The notes under the pieces were generated by a model that was given only the letters and a program-made list of their open reading frames with translations, did not search any database and was not told the DNA's origin. Position numbers and translations under genes: made by a program. Below are positions 33,382 to 42,803 of a DNA stretch of 64,000 bases, one piece after another. Origin of the DNA: Geomonas sp. Red32 (GTDB lineage Bacteria > Desulfobacterota > Desulfuromonadia > Geobacterales > Geobacteraceae); contig NZ_JAKLOY010000012.1 in NCBI RefSeq assembly GCF_023652955.1, positions 62,001 to 126,000 of the forward strand. The letters run 5' to 3'. The stretch's first letter is position 1. Each line of letters starts with the position of its first letter.

Positions 33382-33582
33382 TGTAACTCGCCACCTTAGT
33401 AGCACGTTTTTCCGTCAAAGGAAAGAGCGGAGTCCTGAGCGCGATGAGACGATCGGAAAGCCGCCGGAACAAAAATCCCCCGCAGATGGGGTGGGGAAAT
33501 CCCCCTTCGCAAGGGATCCCTTGGGCCGTTGTGACCGGGGGAGGGGGAGGAGACTCATGGGGAATCAGGGTGGCAGCAAATG

Positions 33583-33613
33583 AAAAGGGACGCCGGTCTG
33601 GCGTCCCTTTTTT
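33583..33613 (-). terminator. Rho-independent terminator of the metG operon
   Basis: AAAAGGGACGCC-GGTCT-GGCGTCCCTTTTTT, T-rich on both strands. It ends 20 bases from the metG stop. Confidence 0.85.
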
Positions 33614-33633
33614 GTGCTTGATGAGGAGTTCGG

Positions 33634-35163
33634 CTATTCCGCTTTTTCCTCGATCCTCGGGAAGAGGGCCTCGGCTTTCTTGATGAGGGAGCCGGGTTTG
33701 AGGCCGCCCCAGGCGAGGTCTTCTTTGGCCGGGGGCTCGGTGACGCTGAGGTAGCTCAGCCCCTTCTCGGAGGTCTTCGGCATGAAGGGGGAGAGGAGCG
33801 TGTAGACGATCCTCTGCGACTCCAGCATGTAGTACATGACGGTTCCCAGCCGCTCCTTCTGGGCCGGGTCCTTGGCCATGGTCCAGGGGGCCGTTTCGTC
33901 GATGTACTTGTTGCCTGCCGAGATGACCTCCCAGATGGACTGCAGCGCCTTCGAGAAGGCCAGGTCCTCGAGGTGGCCGTCCACCTGCTCGATCATGGCG
34001 ACGGTCTTCTCGCGGTAGGCGGTATCGACCTCGGCCTCGGCGCCCGGCTGCTGCAGGACGCCGCCGAAGTACTTGCCGAGCATGGCGGTCGAGCGGTTCA
34101 AAAGGTTACCGAGGTCGTTGGCCAGGTCGGAGTTGATGCGGGCGATCAGGGCCCCGTGGGAGAAATCGCCGTCCAGTCCGAAGGGGACCTCGCGCAGGAG
34201 GAAGTAACGGACCGCGTCCACGCCGTATTTCTCGATCAGCATGTTCGGCTCCACCACGTTCTGCAGGCTCTTGCTCATCTTCTGCCCTTCGATGGTCCAC
34301 CAGCCATGGGCGAAGACCTTCTTCGGCACCGGGAGCCCGGCCGCCATCAGGAAGGTCGGCCAGTAGACGGTGTGGAAGCGGAGGATGTCCTTGCCGATCA
34401 GGTGTACGTCGCACGGCCAGTACTTCTCGAAGTCCCCCCCCTCGTTGGGGTAGCCGAGGGCGGTGATGTAGTTGGTCAGCGCGTCGAACCAGACGTAGAC
34501 CACGTGCTTGTCGTTGCCCGGGACCGGGATCCCCCACTGGAAGGTGGTGCGGGAGATCGACAGGTCGCGAAGCCCCTCTTTGACGAAGGAGACGATCTCG
34601 TTACGGCGGCTCTTGGGCTGGATGAAGTCCGGGTTCGCCTCGATGTGGGCGAGGAGCTGCTCCTGGTACTTGCTCATCCTGAAGAAGTACGACTCTTCCT
34701 TGAGCTTCTCGGTCGGGCGGTTGCAGTCCGGGCACTTGAAGTCGATCAGCTGGGTCTCGGTCCAGAAGGTCTCGCACGGGGTGCAGTACCAGTCCTCGTA
34801 CTCGCCGAGGTAGATGTCGCCCTTCTCCATCACCCGCTCGAACATGGTGGCGACGCCCTTCTTGTGGCGCTCCTGGGTGGTGCGGATGAAGTCGGTGTTG
34901 GAGATCTCCAGCTTCTCCCACAGCGACTGGAAGCGCTTCATGACGCGGTCGGCCAGCTCCAGCGGGGTCTCGCCGGCGGCGGTGGCGGCCTTTTCGACCT
35001 TCTGGCCATGTTCGTCGGTGCCGGTGAGGAAGAAGACGTCGAAACCCATGAGCCGTTTGTAGCGCGCCAAAACGTCCGCGGCCAGCGTGGTGTAGGCGTG
35101 GCCGATATGGGGGACGTCGTTGACGTAGTAGATGGGGGTGGTAACGTAGAAGGCCGGTTTCAT
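33634..35163 (-). CDS. metG: Methionyl-tRNA synthetase
   Basis: 509 residues. The class I signatures are P-H-I-G-H-A (about residues 19-24) and G-Q-K-M-S-K-S-L-Q-N (about 295-304). Between them lies a zinc knuckle, C-T-P-C and C-P-D-C (about 128-148). The length and the absence of a C-terminal tRNA-binding EMAP-like domain place it in the short MetG group. GGAGAAA precedes the ATG. Its first 4 bases overlap the end of ricT. It is the last gene of the tmk-holB-ricT-metG operon. Confidence 0.95.
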   Translation of the reverse strand: MKPAFYVTTPIYYVNDVPHIGHAYTTLAADVLARYKRLMGFDVFFLTGTDEHGQKVEKAATAAGETPLELADRVMKRFQSLWEKLEISNTDFIRTTQERHKKGVATMFERVMEKGDIYLGEYEDWYCTPCETFWTETQLIDFKCPDCNRPTEKLKEESYFFRMSKYQEQLLAHIEANPDFIQPKSRRNEIVSFVKEGLRDLSISRTTFQWGIPVPGNDKHVVYVWFDALTNYITALGYPNEGGDFEKYWPCDVHLIGKDILRFHTVYWPTFLMAAGLPVPKKVFAHGWWTIEGQKMSKSLQNVVEPNMLIEKYGVDAVRYFLLREVPFGLDGDFSHGALIARINSDLANDLGNLLNRSTAMLGKYFGGVLQQPGAEAEVDTAYREKTVAMIEQVDGHLEDLAFSKALQSIWEVISAGNKYIDETAPWTMAKDPAQKERLGTVMYYMLESQRIVYTLLSPFMPKTSEKGLSYLSVTEPPAKEDLAWGGLKPGSLIKKAEALFPRIEEKAE

Positions 35164-36107
35164 GATGGTTTCTCCTTTTTGCGTTCCTTGACGTCCTGCG
35201 GGCGCCGGTCGCGGCGCTGCTGCTTGGCGGCCTGGGCGGCCTTGCCCTTGTCCTGCTGCCCCTGACCCTCGCCCTTGCCCGGCTGCGGCTTCTTCACTTT
35301 ATCGCTGACCTGGTCCGGAGTGATCTCGTCGCCGTTCAGGATGACCATGCTGTCGTCGGTGGTTTTGAGGGTGACCGTCCCCTGCAGGACGTTGACCTTG
35401 ACCACTTCGCCGTCCACATGGCCGCACTGGACCCTCTTGCCGCACTTGGGAAGCCCCTTTCTCAGGCTGCAGTAGGTGTCGAACTCGTAAGAGAGGCAGC
35501 AGAGAAGCCTCCCGCACTGGCCGGAGATCTTGCTCGGGTTGAGGGCGAGATTCTGCTCCTTGGCCATCTTGACCGAGACCGGCTCGAATTCCCTCAGGTA
35601 GGAGGAGCAGCAAAGCTCCCTGCCGCAGATCCCGATCCCCCCCACCATCTTGGATTCGTCGCGCACCCCGATCTGGCGCATCTCGATCCTCGTATGGAAG
35701 GCGTGGGCGAGGTCCTTGACCAGCTCGCGGAAGTCGACCCGGCCGTCGGCGGTGAAGTAGAAGATGGCCTTGCTCCCGTCGAAGAGGTATTCCACCTTGA
35801 CGAGCTTCATGTCCATCCCGCGTTCCTTGATGCGGGTCAGGCAGAACTTGTGGGCTTCCTTTTCCTTGGCGGCGTTGGTGGCCAGGGCGGCGAAATCGGC
35901 CGCCTCCGCCATCCGCTGGAGCGTCTTGGCCCCTTCCGGCAGCAGCGAGTCGTCGATCTCGATGGGGCCGGCCACCACGTGGCCTATGCTTTTGCCGCGC
36001 TCGGTCTCCACGATGACCCGGTCCCCCGGTTTCACCTGAAACTTGCCGATCAGGAAGTCGTAGAGCTTGCCCGCCGCGGTGAATTGTATCCGTGCTATCT
36101 TTGCCAA
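35160..36107 (-). CDS. ricT: PSP1-domain protein RicT (stage 0 sporulation YaaT-like)
   Basis: 315 residues from a TTG start preceded by GGAGG. The PSP1 domain is clear: V-E-T-E-R-G-K-S-I-G-H-V near residue 32, V-D-F-R-E-L-V-K-D-L-A near 123, then the Cys-rich G-I-C-G-R-E-L-C-C-S-S-Y and G-Q-C-G-R-L-L-C-C-L-S-Y-E motifs, which in Bacillus RicT take part in Fe-S binding in the RicAFT complex. In Firmicutes this protein supports RNA maturation; RicA and RicF are not visible here. The last 50 or so residues are a Lys/Gln/Arg-rich tail that may bind RNA. holB is upstream, and metG overlaps by 4 bases. Confidence 0.9.
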   Translation of the reverse strand: MAKIARIQFTAAGKLYDFLIGKFQVKPGDRVIVETERGKSIGHVVAGPIEIDDSLLPEGAKTLQRMAEAADFAALATNAAKEKEAHKFCLTRIKERGMDMKLVKVEYLFDGSKAIFYFTADGRVDFRELVKDLAHAFHTRIEMRQIGVRDESKMVGGIGICGRELCCSSYLREFEPVSVKMAKEQNLALNPSKISGQCGRLLCCLSYEFDTYCSLRKGLPKCGKRVQCGHVDGEVVKVNVLQGTVTLKTTDDSMVILNGDEITPDQVSDKVKKPQPGKGEGQGQQDKGKAAQAAKQQRRDRRPQDVKERKKEKPS

Positions 36108-36180
36108 AAATCCTCCATGGTACTGCTGCTGCTTTTACCGGCCGCCTGGCAGCCGGTTGTGGCCGTGAAAGCGGCCGGTG

Positions 36181-37152
36181 CTAGCCGCGCACGCCGCTGG
36201 CGAGGTGCATGAAGAAGACCTCGAGGGCGAGCCGTGCGTTGACGTTGCGGGAGAGAAGCGATCTCAAGTGGACCAGCTGTTCGATCAGTTCCATCACGCT
36301 CCCCTCCGATCTCCGCGACGCCTCGAAGGCAACCAGGTGCTCCAGGTCGGAGTTGGCGAGCCCCTCGGGGATCGAGCGGTAGATCAGGATGTCGCGCAGA
36401 AACGACAGGAGCAGTTCCAGGAACCCCGGGAGCCCCTCCTTGTCGGCGGCCATCTCCTCGGCCGTCTGGAAGAGCGCCTGGATGTCGCGGGTGTTCAGGG
36501 CGAGGACCCGGTTGAGGAAGGCGACCCTTCCCTCCAGCACCCCGTCGGCCCCGATCTCCTTGGCGCGCTTGAGGCTTCCCCCGCACAAGGTGGCCGCCAC
36601 CCGCGCGGCCTCGGCCGGGAATCCTTCCCGCACCAGCCGCTCCTCAACGAGCTCGACCGGCAGCGGCTGGAACGCCAGCGACTGGCAGCGCGACTGGATG
36701 GTCTGCATGACCGCCGAGCGCTCGGGCGTGATGAGGATCATCAGCGCGTCGCCCGGGGGCTCCTCGAGGGTCTTCAAAAGCGCGTTCCCCGAGGCCTGAT
36801 TCAGCTTCTCGGCACCGTCGATGATGCAGACCTTCTTGGGTGCCTCGAAGGGGCGGTAGGCGAGCTCCTTTTGCAGCTCCCGGATCTGGTCGATCTTGAT
36901 GAAGGCCCCCTCCGGCTCCAGGATATGGAGGTCGGGGTGGTGGCCGCTTGCCAGCTTTTTGCAGGAGGGGCAGACTCCGCAGCCGTCCTCCTTGCCGCAG
37001 AAGACCGCCTGCACGAAGGCGAGGGCCGTCTTTCGCTTCCCGCACCCCTCGATTCCGGAGAAGAGGTAGGCGTGCGAGACCCTCCCCATGGAGATCGAGC
37101 GCTTCAGGATGGAGATGGCGGCGTCCTGGCCGGTGACGTCGGAGAAGGCCAT
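36181..37152 (-). CDS. holB: DNA polymerase III delta' subunit
   Basis: 323 residues, clamp-loader AAA+ fold. It starts F-S-D-V-T-G-Q-D-A-A, with a degenerate P-loop G-I-E-G-C-G-K-R-K-T-A-L (about residues 32-43), the zinc module C-x8-C-x2-C-x2-C (V-F-C-G-K-E-D-G-C-G-V-C-P-S-C), and the sensor region N-A-L-L-K-T-L-E-E-P-P. It loads the sliding clamp with gamma/tau and delta. The start abuts the tmk stop with no gap, and ricT follows after 73 bases. Confidence 0.95.
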   Translation of the reverse strand: MAFSDVTGQDAAISILKRSISMGRVSHAYLFSGIEGCGKRKTALAFVQAVFCGKEDGCGVCPSCKKLASGHHPDLHILEPEGAFIKIDQIRELQKELAYRPFEAPKKVCIIDGAEKLNQASGNALLKTLEEPPGDALMILITPERSAVMQTIQSRCQSLAFQPLPVELVEERLVREGFPAEAARVAATLCGGSLKRAKEIGADGVLEGRVAFLNRVLALNTRDIQALFQTAEEMAADKEGLPGFLELLLSFLRDILIYRSIPEGLANSDLEHLVAFEASRRSEGSVMELIEQLVHLRSLLSRNVNARLALEVFFMHLASGVRG

Positions 37153-37827
37153 CTAGCGGACCCGGCCTCCGCCGAAGGCGGCCCGGAGCTTGTCGGGGAG
37201 ACGGGAGGCGATGGCGGAGACCAGCACCACCTCGGTCTGCTCCACGCTGCCGGAACCGTCCACCACCACGAAACGGTCGGGATAGGTGGCGGCGAGCCTC
37301 AGGTAACCGTCCCGGACCCGCTCGTGGAAGCGGACCGACTCCAGCTCGAAGCGCTCCTCGCGGGCCCCCGTGGTGCTCTCGATGCGGGCCAGGGCACGGG
37401 TGAGACCGACCTCGACCGGACAATCGATCAAGACGGTGAGCTGCGGCTGGAGGCCGCCGGTGGCAAGCTCGTTCAACTGCCCGATGGTCTCCAGGTTAAG
37501 CTCCCGCCCGTACCCCTGGTAGGCCATGGTCGCATCGGTGAAACGGTCGCAAAGGACGATGTCGCCGCGCTCCAGTGCCGGCGCGATCACCTCCTGCACG
37601 TGCTGGGCGCGTGCCGCAGCATACAGGAGGAGTTCGGCCAGTGGGACCATGTCCCGGTTCTCGGCGTCCAAAAGGATCGCCCGGATCTTGTCGGCCACCG
37701 GGCTTCCCCCCGGCTCGCGGGTCGCGGTCACCCGTTCCCCGGCCTCCTCGATCCGCTCCTTGAGACGCTTCAGCTGGGTCGTCTTACCGCATCCTTCGAC
37801 ACCTTCGAATGTAATGAAAAAGGCCAT
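37153..37827 (-). CDS. tmk: Thymidylate kinase
   Basis: 224 residues. The P-loop F-E-G-V-E-G-C-G-K-T-T-Q is at residues 7-18, the T-R-E-P-G-G-S motif near 35, and the D-R-F-T-D-A-T-M-A-Y-Q-G substrate motif near 92. It phosphorylates dTMP to dTDP. It is the first gene of a conserved tmk-holB-ricT-metG operon on the minus strand, divergent from rnc. Confidence 0.95.
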   Translation of the reverse strand: MAFFITFEGVEGCGKTTQLKRLKERIEEAGERVTATREPGGSPVADKIRAILLDAENRDMVPLAELLLYAAARAQHVQEVIAPALERGDIVLCDRFTDATMAYQGYGRELNLETIGQLNELATGGLQPQLTVLIDCPVEVGLTRALARIESTTGAREERFELESVRFHERVRDGYLRLAATYPDRFVVVDGSGSVEQTEVVLVSAIASRLPDKLRAAFGGGRVR

Positions 37828-37980
37828 ATCGACGCTCTCATGATTACGGTGAAAATCGGTAAATTATAGGAGAGGGGGGTGCACAATGCAAGATTTAAAT
37901 CGACGCAAAGCCGCATGACTATTGCCATGGCGGGGCCCTTTGGCTATAGTGGCGCAAACACGGGGGGAGCGGTATTTCTC

Positions 37981-38682
37981 ATGGACAATTCGGAGCACGA
38001 CAACCTATCGGGAATCGAGGAGAAGCTCGGCTACCGCTTCAAGACGCGCACCCTGTTGCAGGAGGCGCTGACCCACCGGACTTACGTCAACGAGGCGGGG
38101 GGAGGGCGGGACAACCAGCGGCTCGAGTTCTTCGGGGACTCGGTGCTCGACTTCCTGCTCTCGGAGATCCTCCTGACCCGTTTCCCCGGCTGCCGGGAAG
38201 GTGAGCTGACCCGTATGAGGGCGGCGCTGGTGGACGAGGTGAGTCTCGGCCGGATCTCGGCGGCCCTCGGCATCGGCTCCGGCCTGAGGCTTGGGCGCGG
38301 CGAGGATAAAGGGGGAGGGCGGGAGAAGCGCTCCCTTTTGGCCGACGCCTTCGAGGCGGTGCTGGCCGCCGTTTACCTGGACGGGGGGATCGAGTCCGCC
38401 CGCAGCGTGGTGAACGGCTGTTTCCTGCCGCTCTTGGATTCCCACGAGACGCTCTCCGGCCGCGACTTCAAGACCGACCTCCAGGAGCGGGCCCGCATCG
38501 TGCGGCACGAGCTCCCGAGCTACCGCCTGAAGGAGATCAGCGGTCCCGACCACGACCGGCGCTTCACGGTGGAGGTCTATCTCGGCGACCAGCGGATGGG
38601 GGAGGGGACCGGAAGGAGCAAGAAGGAGGCCGAGCAGGCCGCCGCCCGGGCCGCGCTCGCCATGATGAAGGGGGAAGGTTGA
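37981..38682 (+). CDS. rnc: Ribonuclease III
   Basis: 233 residues. The RNase III signature N-Q-R-L-E-F-F-G-D-S-V-L-D-F is near residues 42-55, a second acidic motif L-A-D-A-F-E-A-V-L-A-A-V-Y near 120, and the C-terminal double-stranded RNA-binding domain ends S-K-K-E-A-E-Q-A-A-A. It processes rRNA precursors and structured RNAs. The ATG at 37981 is chosen over upstream in-frame ATGs because the family begins there. It overlaps the radical SAM gene by 4 bases, and era follows that. Confidence 0.95.
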   Translation: MDNSEHDNLSGIEEKLGYRFKTRTLLQEALTHRTYVNEAGGGRDNQRLEFFGDSVLDFLLSEILLTRFPGCREGELTRMRAALVDEVSLGRISAALGIGSGLRLGRGEDKGGGREKRSLLADAFEAVLAAVYLDGGIESARSVVNGCFLPLLDSHETLSGRDFKTDLQERARIVRHELPSYRLKEISGPDHDRRFTVEVYLGDQRMGEGTGRSKKEAEQAAARAALAMMKGEG

Positions 38683-39704
38683 AACCGGTCCTGGTTCCCT
38701 TCTTCATCCCGCACCTGGGATGCCCCCATCGCTGCATATTTTGTGACCAGGTGAAGATCGCCGGTGCCCGGAGCGTACTCCCCGATCCCGCCGAACTGCG
38801 GGGCCGGATCGCCGAGTACCGGAGCGCCGCACCGGGAAGGGCGCTGGAGGTTGCCTTCTACGGCGGGACGTTCACCGCGCTTCCTATCGAAGACCAGCGC
38901 CGGTTGCTGGAGCCTCTGCAGCCGCTAATCGCCTGCCGCGAGGTGCAGTCGGTGCGGCTTTCCACCAGGCCGGACGCCATCGATCCCGGCACGGTCTCCT
39001 TCCTCCTTTCCATGGGGGTTACCACCGTGGAGCTCGGGGTGCAGTCGATGGACGGCCAGGTCCTTACGCGCTCCCGCCGGGGGCACACTGCGGCCGACGT
39101 GGAGCGGGCCGTTTCTCTCCTTGCCGAGGGCGGTGTCTCGGTCGGGATCCAGCTCATGCCGGGACTCCCGGGAGACAGCGAGGAGCGCTCGCTCGCTTCG
39201 CTTCGCCGGGTGCTGGCCCTTTCCCCCTCCTTTCTCAGGATCTATCCCGCCCTGGTCATCGACGGCACCGAGCTGGCCGATCTCTACCTCCGGGGGGAGT
39301 ACCGTCCGCTCTCCCTGGACGAGGCGGTCTCGGTCTCGAAGAAGATGCTGACCGCGGCCAGGAAGGCTGGCGTCCCGGTCGTGCGGATGGGGCTGCAGCC
39401 GACGGCGGAGCTGGAGGCGCCGGGAGTGATCCTGGCCGGGCCGTATCACCCCGCCTTCCGGCAGTTGGTGGAGGGGGAGCTGATGTACGATCGAGCCTGT
39501 GAGCTCGCCGCCGGGCTCCCGGCGGGATCGGAGGTTACTTTCGCCGTTTCGCGCGGAAAGGTTTCCGACCTGGTGGGGCAGCGGCGGCTTAACGTAAAGC
39601 GGCTTACGGAACGGTTCGGGATCCGGGTGGCTGGCGTTAGAGAGGATGACGCGCTGGCCGAAGGGGAGGTTTCCTTGACCGCACGTGAGAGCGAACGAAT
39701 GTGA
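38679..39704 (+). CDS. Elp3-like radical SAM protein
   Basis: 341 residues from a TTG start that overlaps the rnc stop (TTGA). The radical SAM cluster motif is [11 protein letters not shown] near residues 14-24 (CX3CX2C). F-Y-G-G-T-F-T-A (about 64-71) and V-E-L-G-V-Q-S-M-D follow, as in the Elp3/coproporphyrinogen-oxidase-like group. The GNAT acetyltransferase domain of true Elp3 is missing. An rnc-radical SAM order is also seen in Clostridia and other Geobacteraceae. The substrate is unknown; tRNA modification is a guess. Confidence 0.85.
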   Translation: MKPVLVPFFIPHLGCPHRCIFCDQVKIAGARSVLPDPAELRGRIAEYRSAAPGRALEVAFYGGTFTALPIEDQRRLLEPLQPLIACREVQSVRLSTRPDAIDPGTVSFLLSMGVTTVELGVQSMDGQVLTRSRRGHTAADVERAVSLLAEGGVSVGIQLMPGLPGDSEERSLASLRRVLALSPSFLRIYPALVIDGTELADLYLRGEYRPLSLDEAVSVSKKMLTAARKAGVPVVRMGLQPTAELEAPGVILAGPYHPAFRQLVEGELMYDRACELAAGLPAGSEVTFAVSRGKVSDLVGQRRLNVKRLTERFGIRVAGVREDDALAEGEVSLTARESERM

Positions 39705-39771
39705 ACAAGGGGCGCTTCGGTGTATACTGAGTAGTGCCGTTAATCCCGATAATGCTGTGAAATTGAAGGAG

Positions 39772-39795
39772 AACGGGCCCGGCCAGTCGGCCCGT
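39772..39795 (+). other. Hairpin in the era leader
   Basis: ACGGGCC / GGCCCGT, 7 bp, between the radical SAM gene and era, with no T-tract. It is a possible RNA structure tuning era expression. Confidence 0.35.
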
Positions 39796-39816
39796 ATCTA
39801 TATTGGAGGAAAATCT

Positions 39817-40710
39817 ATGTCTCAAGAAACATTCCGTTCCGGGTTCGTCTCCATCGTGGGACGCCCGAACGTTGGCAAGTCCACCCTGCTGAACAGGATC
39901 CTCGGCGAGAAGATCGTTATCACCTCGGACAAACCCCAGACTACCAGAAACCGCATCCAGGGAATCCATAACGTTACCGGCGGTCAGATCGTCTTCATCG
40001 ACACCCCCGGCATCCATCGCGCCAAGAGCCGCCTCAACAAGTTCATGGTGGAAGAGGCCCTCTCCGCCGTCGAAGGGGTGGACCTGATCCTCTTCCTGGT
40101 CGACGGCGGCGCCGATCCGGCCAAGGAAGCCGGCATGATCAAGGAGGTACTCTCCGGAGTCGCCGTCCCGGTCATCCTGGTACTGAACAAGATCGACCTG
40201 ATCCCCAAGGGGGACCTCCTGGAAAGGATGCTCTGCTACGGCGAGTGCTTCCCGTTCAAGGAGATCATCCCCATTTCCGCCATGAGCGGCGACGGCGTCG
40301 ATCAGCTCGTGCAGCTCGTCCATGGCCTCCTTCCGGAAGGCCCCTGCTACTTCCCCGAAGACATCCTGACCGACGTCCCGGAGCGCTTCGTGGTGGCCGA
40401 AATCATCCGCGAGAAGATCTTCCGCCTCACCCACGACGAGGTCCCCTATTCGGTGGCGGTCGTGGTGGACAGCTTCAAGGAGCGGGAAAACGGGACGGTA
40501 GCCATCTCGGCGACCATCAACGTCGAACGCGATTCCCAGAAGGGGATCGTCATCGGGAGGCGCGGTGACATGCTGAAGCGGATCGGGACCCAGGCCCGCC
40601 AGGAGATCGAGCAGCTTCTCGACACCAAGGTCTTCCTGGAGCTCTTCGTCCGGGTGAGCCCGGAGTGGAGCGACAATACCAGGATGCTCAAGGAGTTCGG
40701 CTACCAGTAG
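39817..40710 (+). CDS. era: GTPase Era
   Basis: 297 residues. The G1 motif is G-R-P-N-V-G-K-S-T at residues 14-22. G2 is in [10 protein letters not shown]3 is D-T-P-G-I-H, and G4 is N-K-I-D. The C-terminal KH domain holds the G-I-V-I-G-R-R-G motif. Era binds the 3' end of 16S rRNA and assists 30S assembly. TTGGAGGAAAA precedes the ATG, which is preferred over a frame opening at 39685. It belongs with rnc functionally (rRNA maturation). Confidence 0.96.
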   Translation: MSQETFRSGFVSIVGRPNVGKSTLLNRILGEKIVITSDKPQTTRNRIQGIHNVTGGQIVFIDTPGIHRAKSRLNKFMVEEALSAVEGVDLILFLVDGGADPAKEAGMIKEVLSGVAVPVILVLNKIDLIPKGDLLERMLCYGECFPFKEIIPISAMSGDGVDQLVQLVHGLLPEGPCYFPEDILTDVPERFVVAEIIREKIFRLTHDEVPYSVAVVVDSFKERENGTVAISATINVERDSQKGIVIGRRGDMLKRIGTQARQEIEQLLDTKVFLELFVRVSPEWSDNTRMLKEFGYQ

Positions 40711-41012
40711 CCCCGTAGGGTGGGGCTGTCAGCCCCGCCGCATTGGCCCCTTCTCGTTAAACCTCACGTTGGGCGGCTCGCTCCGGCTGCCTGGAAAACG
40801 TTTCATTAAAGATGTGACACCGTTCTTAAATATTCAATAAGTCATATGTCAAACGGCGTAGGTGCTTGATTTGCTGTTTAATTTTTTTAAATTAGCATTA
40901 TATAGTTGGCCTCGGCCTATTAATTTACTTTTTTTTGACTTTGCGTTTACTGGATAGTAGAGTTGCACGATTTTTCGCTCGACCACACACGGATATTGGA
41001 GGAGAAAACGGA
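40711..41012. other. AT-rich intergenic region upstream of the heptaheme cytochrome
   Basis: After the era hairpin the sequence turns AT-rich (about 40800-40935), with AATTTTTTTAAATT-like palindromic runs, very unlike the GC-rich surroundings. TTGACT (40935-40940), a 17-base spacer and TAGAGT (40958-40963) form a weak promoter candidate. No gene or known riboswitch is seen. Confidence 0.45.
40719..40739 (+). terminator. Possible terminator hairpin after era
   Basis: GGGGCT-GTC-AGCCCC core extended by G-U and G-C pairs, without a T-tract. Confidence 0.35.
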
Positions 41013-42545
41013 ATGGCAATAAGAAAGTATGCCGGCTACGCTTGGAACTTGATCAGTCTCGCCGGTATGGTCCTTGCGGTGACTGCCGCCGGTCTCGACA
41101 TCGGCTTCCTCGCGTACGAGGGTATCACCGGTATCGAAAAGCCTTACCTCGGCCTGATGACCTACTTCCTGTTCCCCGGGATGCTCATCGCCGGTCTGGT
41201 GCTGGTTCCGCTCGGCGCCTTCCTGGTCAGGGAGAAGCGCCGCCGGTTCGACAAGGAAGGCCATACCATTCCTCCGTATCCGCGGGTCGACTTCAACGAG
41301 CCGCACAAGCGGCACGTATTCATCTTCTTCATCGTGGCCTCCATCGGCTTCGTGCTGATCGTTTCGGTCGCCTCCCTCAAAGGGTTCGAGTTCACCGAGT
41401 CGACCACCTTCTGCGGCGAACTCTGCCACCAGGTCATGGGTCCCGAGCACACCGCCTGGGCCAACTCCCCGCACGCCAAGGTCAAGTGCGTCGAGTGCCA
41501 CGTCGGCCCCGGTGCCGCCTGGTACGTGAAGGCGAAGATCTCCGGCATGAGGCAGCTGTATGCGGTCCTCTTCCACACCTACCCGGCTACCATCGCCACC
41601 CCGATCGAGAACCTCCGCCCGGCCCGCGATACCTGCGAAGAGTGCCATTGGCCGGAGAAATTCTACTTCGGCCGCCAGAAGGTGTTCTATCACTTCGCAC
41701 CCAACGAGCAGAACACCCCGCGTGAGGTTGACCTCCTGATCAACATCGGCGGCGACCCCAACACCCCGAATGCCAAGGGTATCCACTGGCACATCGGCAC
41801 CGAGGTCAACTACATCGCCACCGACCGCAGGCGCCTGAACATCCCGTACATCTCCGTCAAGGAGAAGGACGGGAAGATCACCGAGTACTTCGACACCGAG
41901 AAGGCTCTCTCCAGGGCCGAGGTCGAGAAGGCCGAGAAACGCCAGATGGACTGCCTCGACTGCCACAACCGTCCGGCCCACATCTACCGCGCCCCGGGCG
42001 TCGAGATCGACGACAGCTTCGTCCACAAGCGGATCGACTCCTCGCTTCCGTACTTCAAGAAGGTCGCCGTCGAAGTGCTGACCAGGCCGTACAAGGACAA
42101 GGAGAGCGCCAAGGCGACCATCGCCAAGGAGATCCCGGCCTACTACAACCAGAACTACCCGGCTGTGGCCCAGGCCAAGGCAGCCCAGATCAAGCAGGCC
42201 GTGGAAGTGGTTACCGACATCTACGATCGTAACTTCTTCCCCAACATGCACATCAACTGGAACACCTACCCGAACTACATCGGTCACTTCTACACCCCGG
42301 GTTGCTTCCGCTGCCACGACGGCAAGCACAAGTCTGCCGACGGGCGCGTGATCTCCAAGGACTGCAACCTCTGCCACAAGGTGCTCGGCCAGAAGCAGGA
42401 GAACATCCCGGCCGGTACCCAGGTCAACTCCTTCGTCCACCCGGTCGACATCGGCGACGAGATCATGAAGACCAACTGCAGCGAGTGCCACTCCGCCGGC
42501 GGCCAGGACGTCCCGGGCGGCGAGCACCACGACAAGAAAGAGTAG
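41013..42545 (+). CDS. NapC/NirT-type multiheme cytochrome c, seven heme sites
   Basis: 510 residues. The N-terminal region has membrane segments near residues 10-32, 46-72 and 102-122. The NapC/NirT-like heme part follows, with one CX3CH site (C134-G-E-L-C138-H139) and six CXXCH sites: C159-V-E-C-H, then C-E-E-C-H, C-L-D-C-H, C-F-R-C-H, C-N-L-C-H and C-S-E-C-H. It is predicted to be a membrane quinol:cytochrome electron carrier, typical of Geobacteraceae. GGAGGAG lies upstream of the ATG at 41013, and the frame before it lacks support. The gene is followed by a strong terminator, so it is monocistronic. Confidence 0.9.
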   Translation: MAIRKYAGYAWNLISLAGMVLAVTAAGLDIGFLAYEGITGIEKPYLGLMTYFLFPGMLIAGLVLVPLGAFLVREKRRRFDKEGHTIPPYPRVDFNEPHKRHVFIFFIVASIGFVLIVSVASLKGFEFTESTTFCGELCHQVMGPEHTAWANSPHAKVKCVECHVGPGAAWYVKAKISGMRQLYAVLFHTYPATIATPIENLRPARDTCEECHWPEKFYFGRQKVFYHFAPNEQNTPREVDLLINIGGDPNTPNAKGIHWHIGTEVNYIATDRRRLNIPYISVKEKDGKITEYFDTEKALSRAEVEKAEKRQMDCLDCHNRPAHIYRAPGVEIDDSFVHKRIDSSLPYFKKVAVEVLTRPYKDKESAKATIAKEIPAYYNQNYPAVAQAKAAQIKQAVEVVTDIYDRNFFPNMHINWNTYPNYIGHFYTPGCFRCHDGKHKSADGRVISKDCNLCHKVLGQKQENIPAGTQVNSFVHPVDIGDEIMKTNCSECHSAGGQDVPGGEHHDKKE

Positions 42546-42576
42546 GGTTTCACCCTGCGCATCACGCATCACTCGA

Positions 42577-42607
42577 AGCCCCCGGCCAAAAGCCGGGGGC
42601 TTTTTTT
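42577..42607 (+). terminator. Strong rho-independent terminator
   Basis: AGCCCCCGGC / GCCGGGGGCT with a CAAAA loop and seven T. It ends the cytochrome gene. Confidence 0.95.
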
Positions 42608-42640
42608 ATCCCCGCCGCTCCCCCCCCTTCGAATTTCCCC

Positions 42641-42685
42641 TCGCCCGGCCTCCGGCCATCCTCTCCCCTGAAGGGCGAAGGATTA
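42641..42685. repeat. Interspersed repeat, CCGGCCTCCGG variant
   Basis: CCCTCGCCCGGCCTCCGG then CATCCTCTCCCC..GAAGGGCG, a near copy of 4243-4291. Confidence 0.6.
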
Positions 42686-42743
42686 TAGAAATACCAGGGG
42701 GGAGGGAGGTTTGAGGGGAATCGTGCGGCCCTCACCTAATGCC

Positions 42744-42772
42744 TTGATTTCCTTTACTCGTTGGTGTTATAA
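42744..42772 (+). promoter_or_regulatory. Sigma-70-like promoter of the HTH-PTS IIA/HyfB operon
   Basis: TTGATT (42744-42749), a 17-base spacer, TTATAA (42767-42772), placed 31 bases before the ATG at 42804. Confidence 0.55.
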
Positions 42773-42803
42773 GGCTCTAAGCCTTTAGATCCGGAGTCCT
42801 ACT

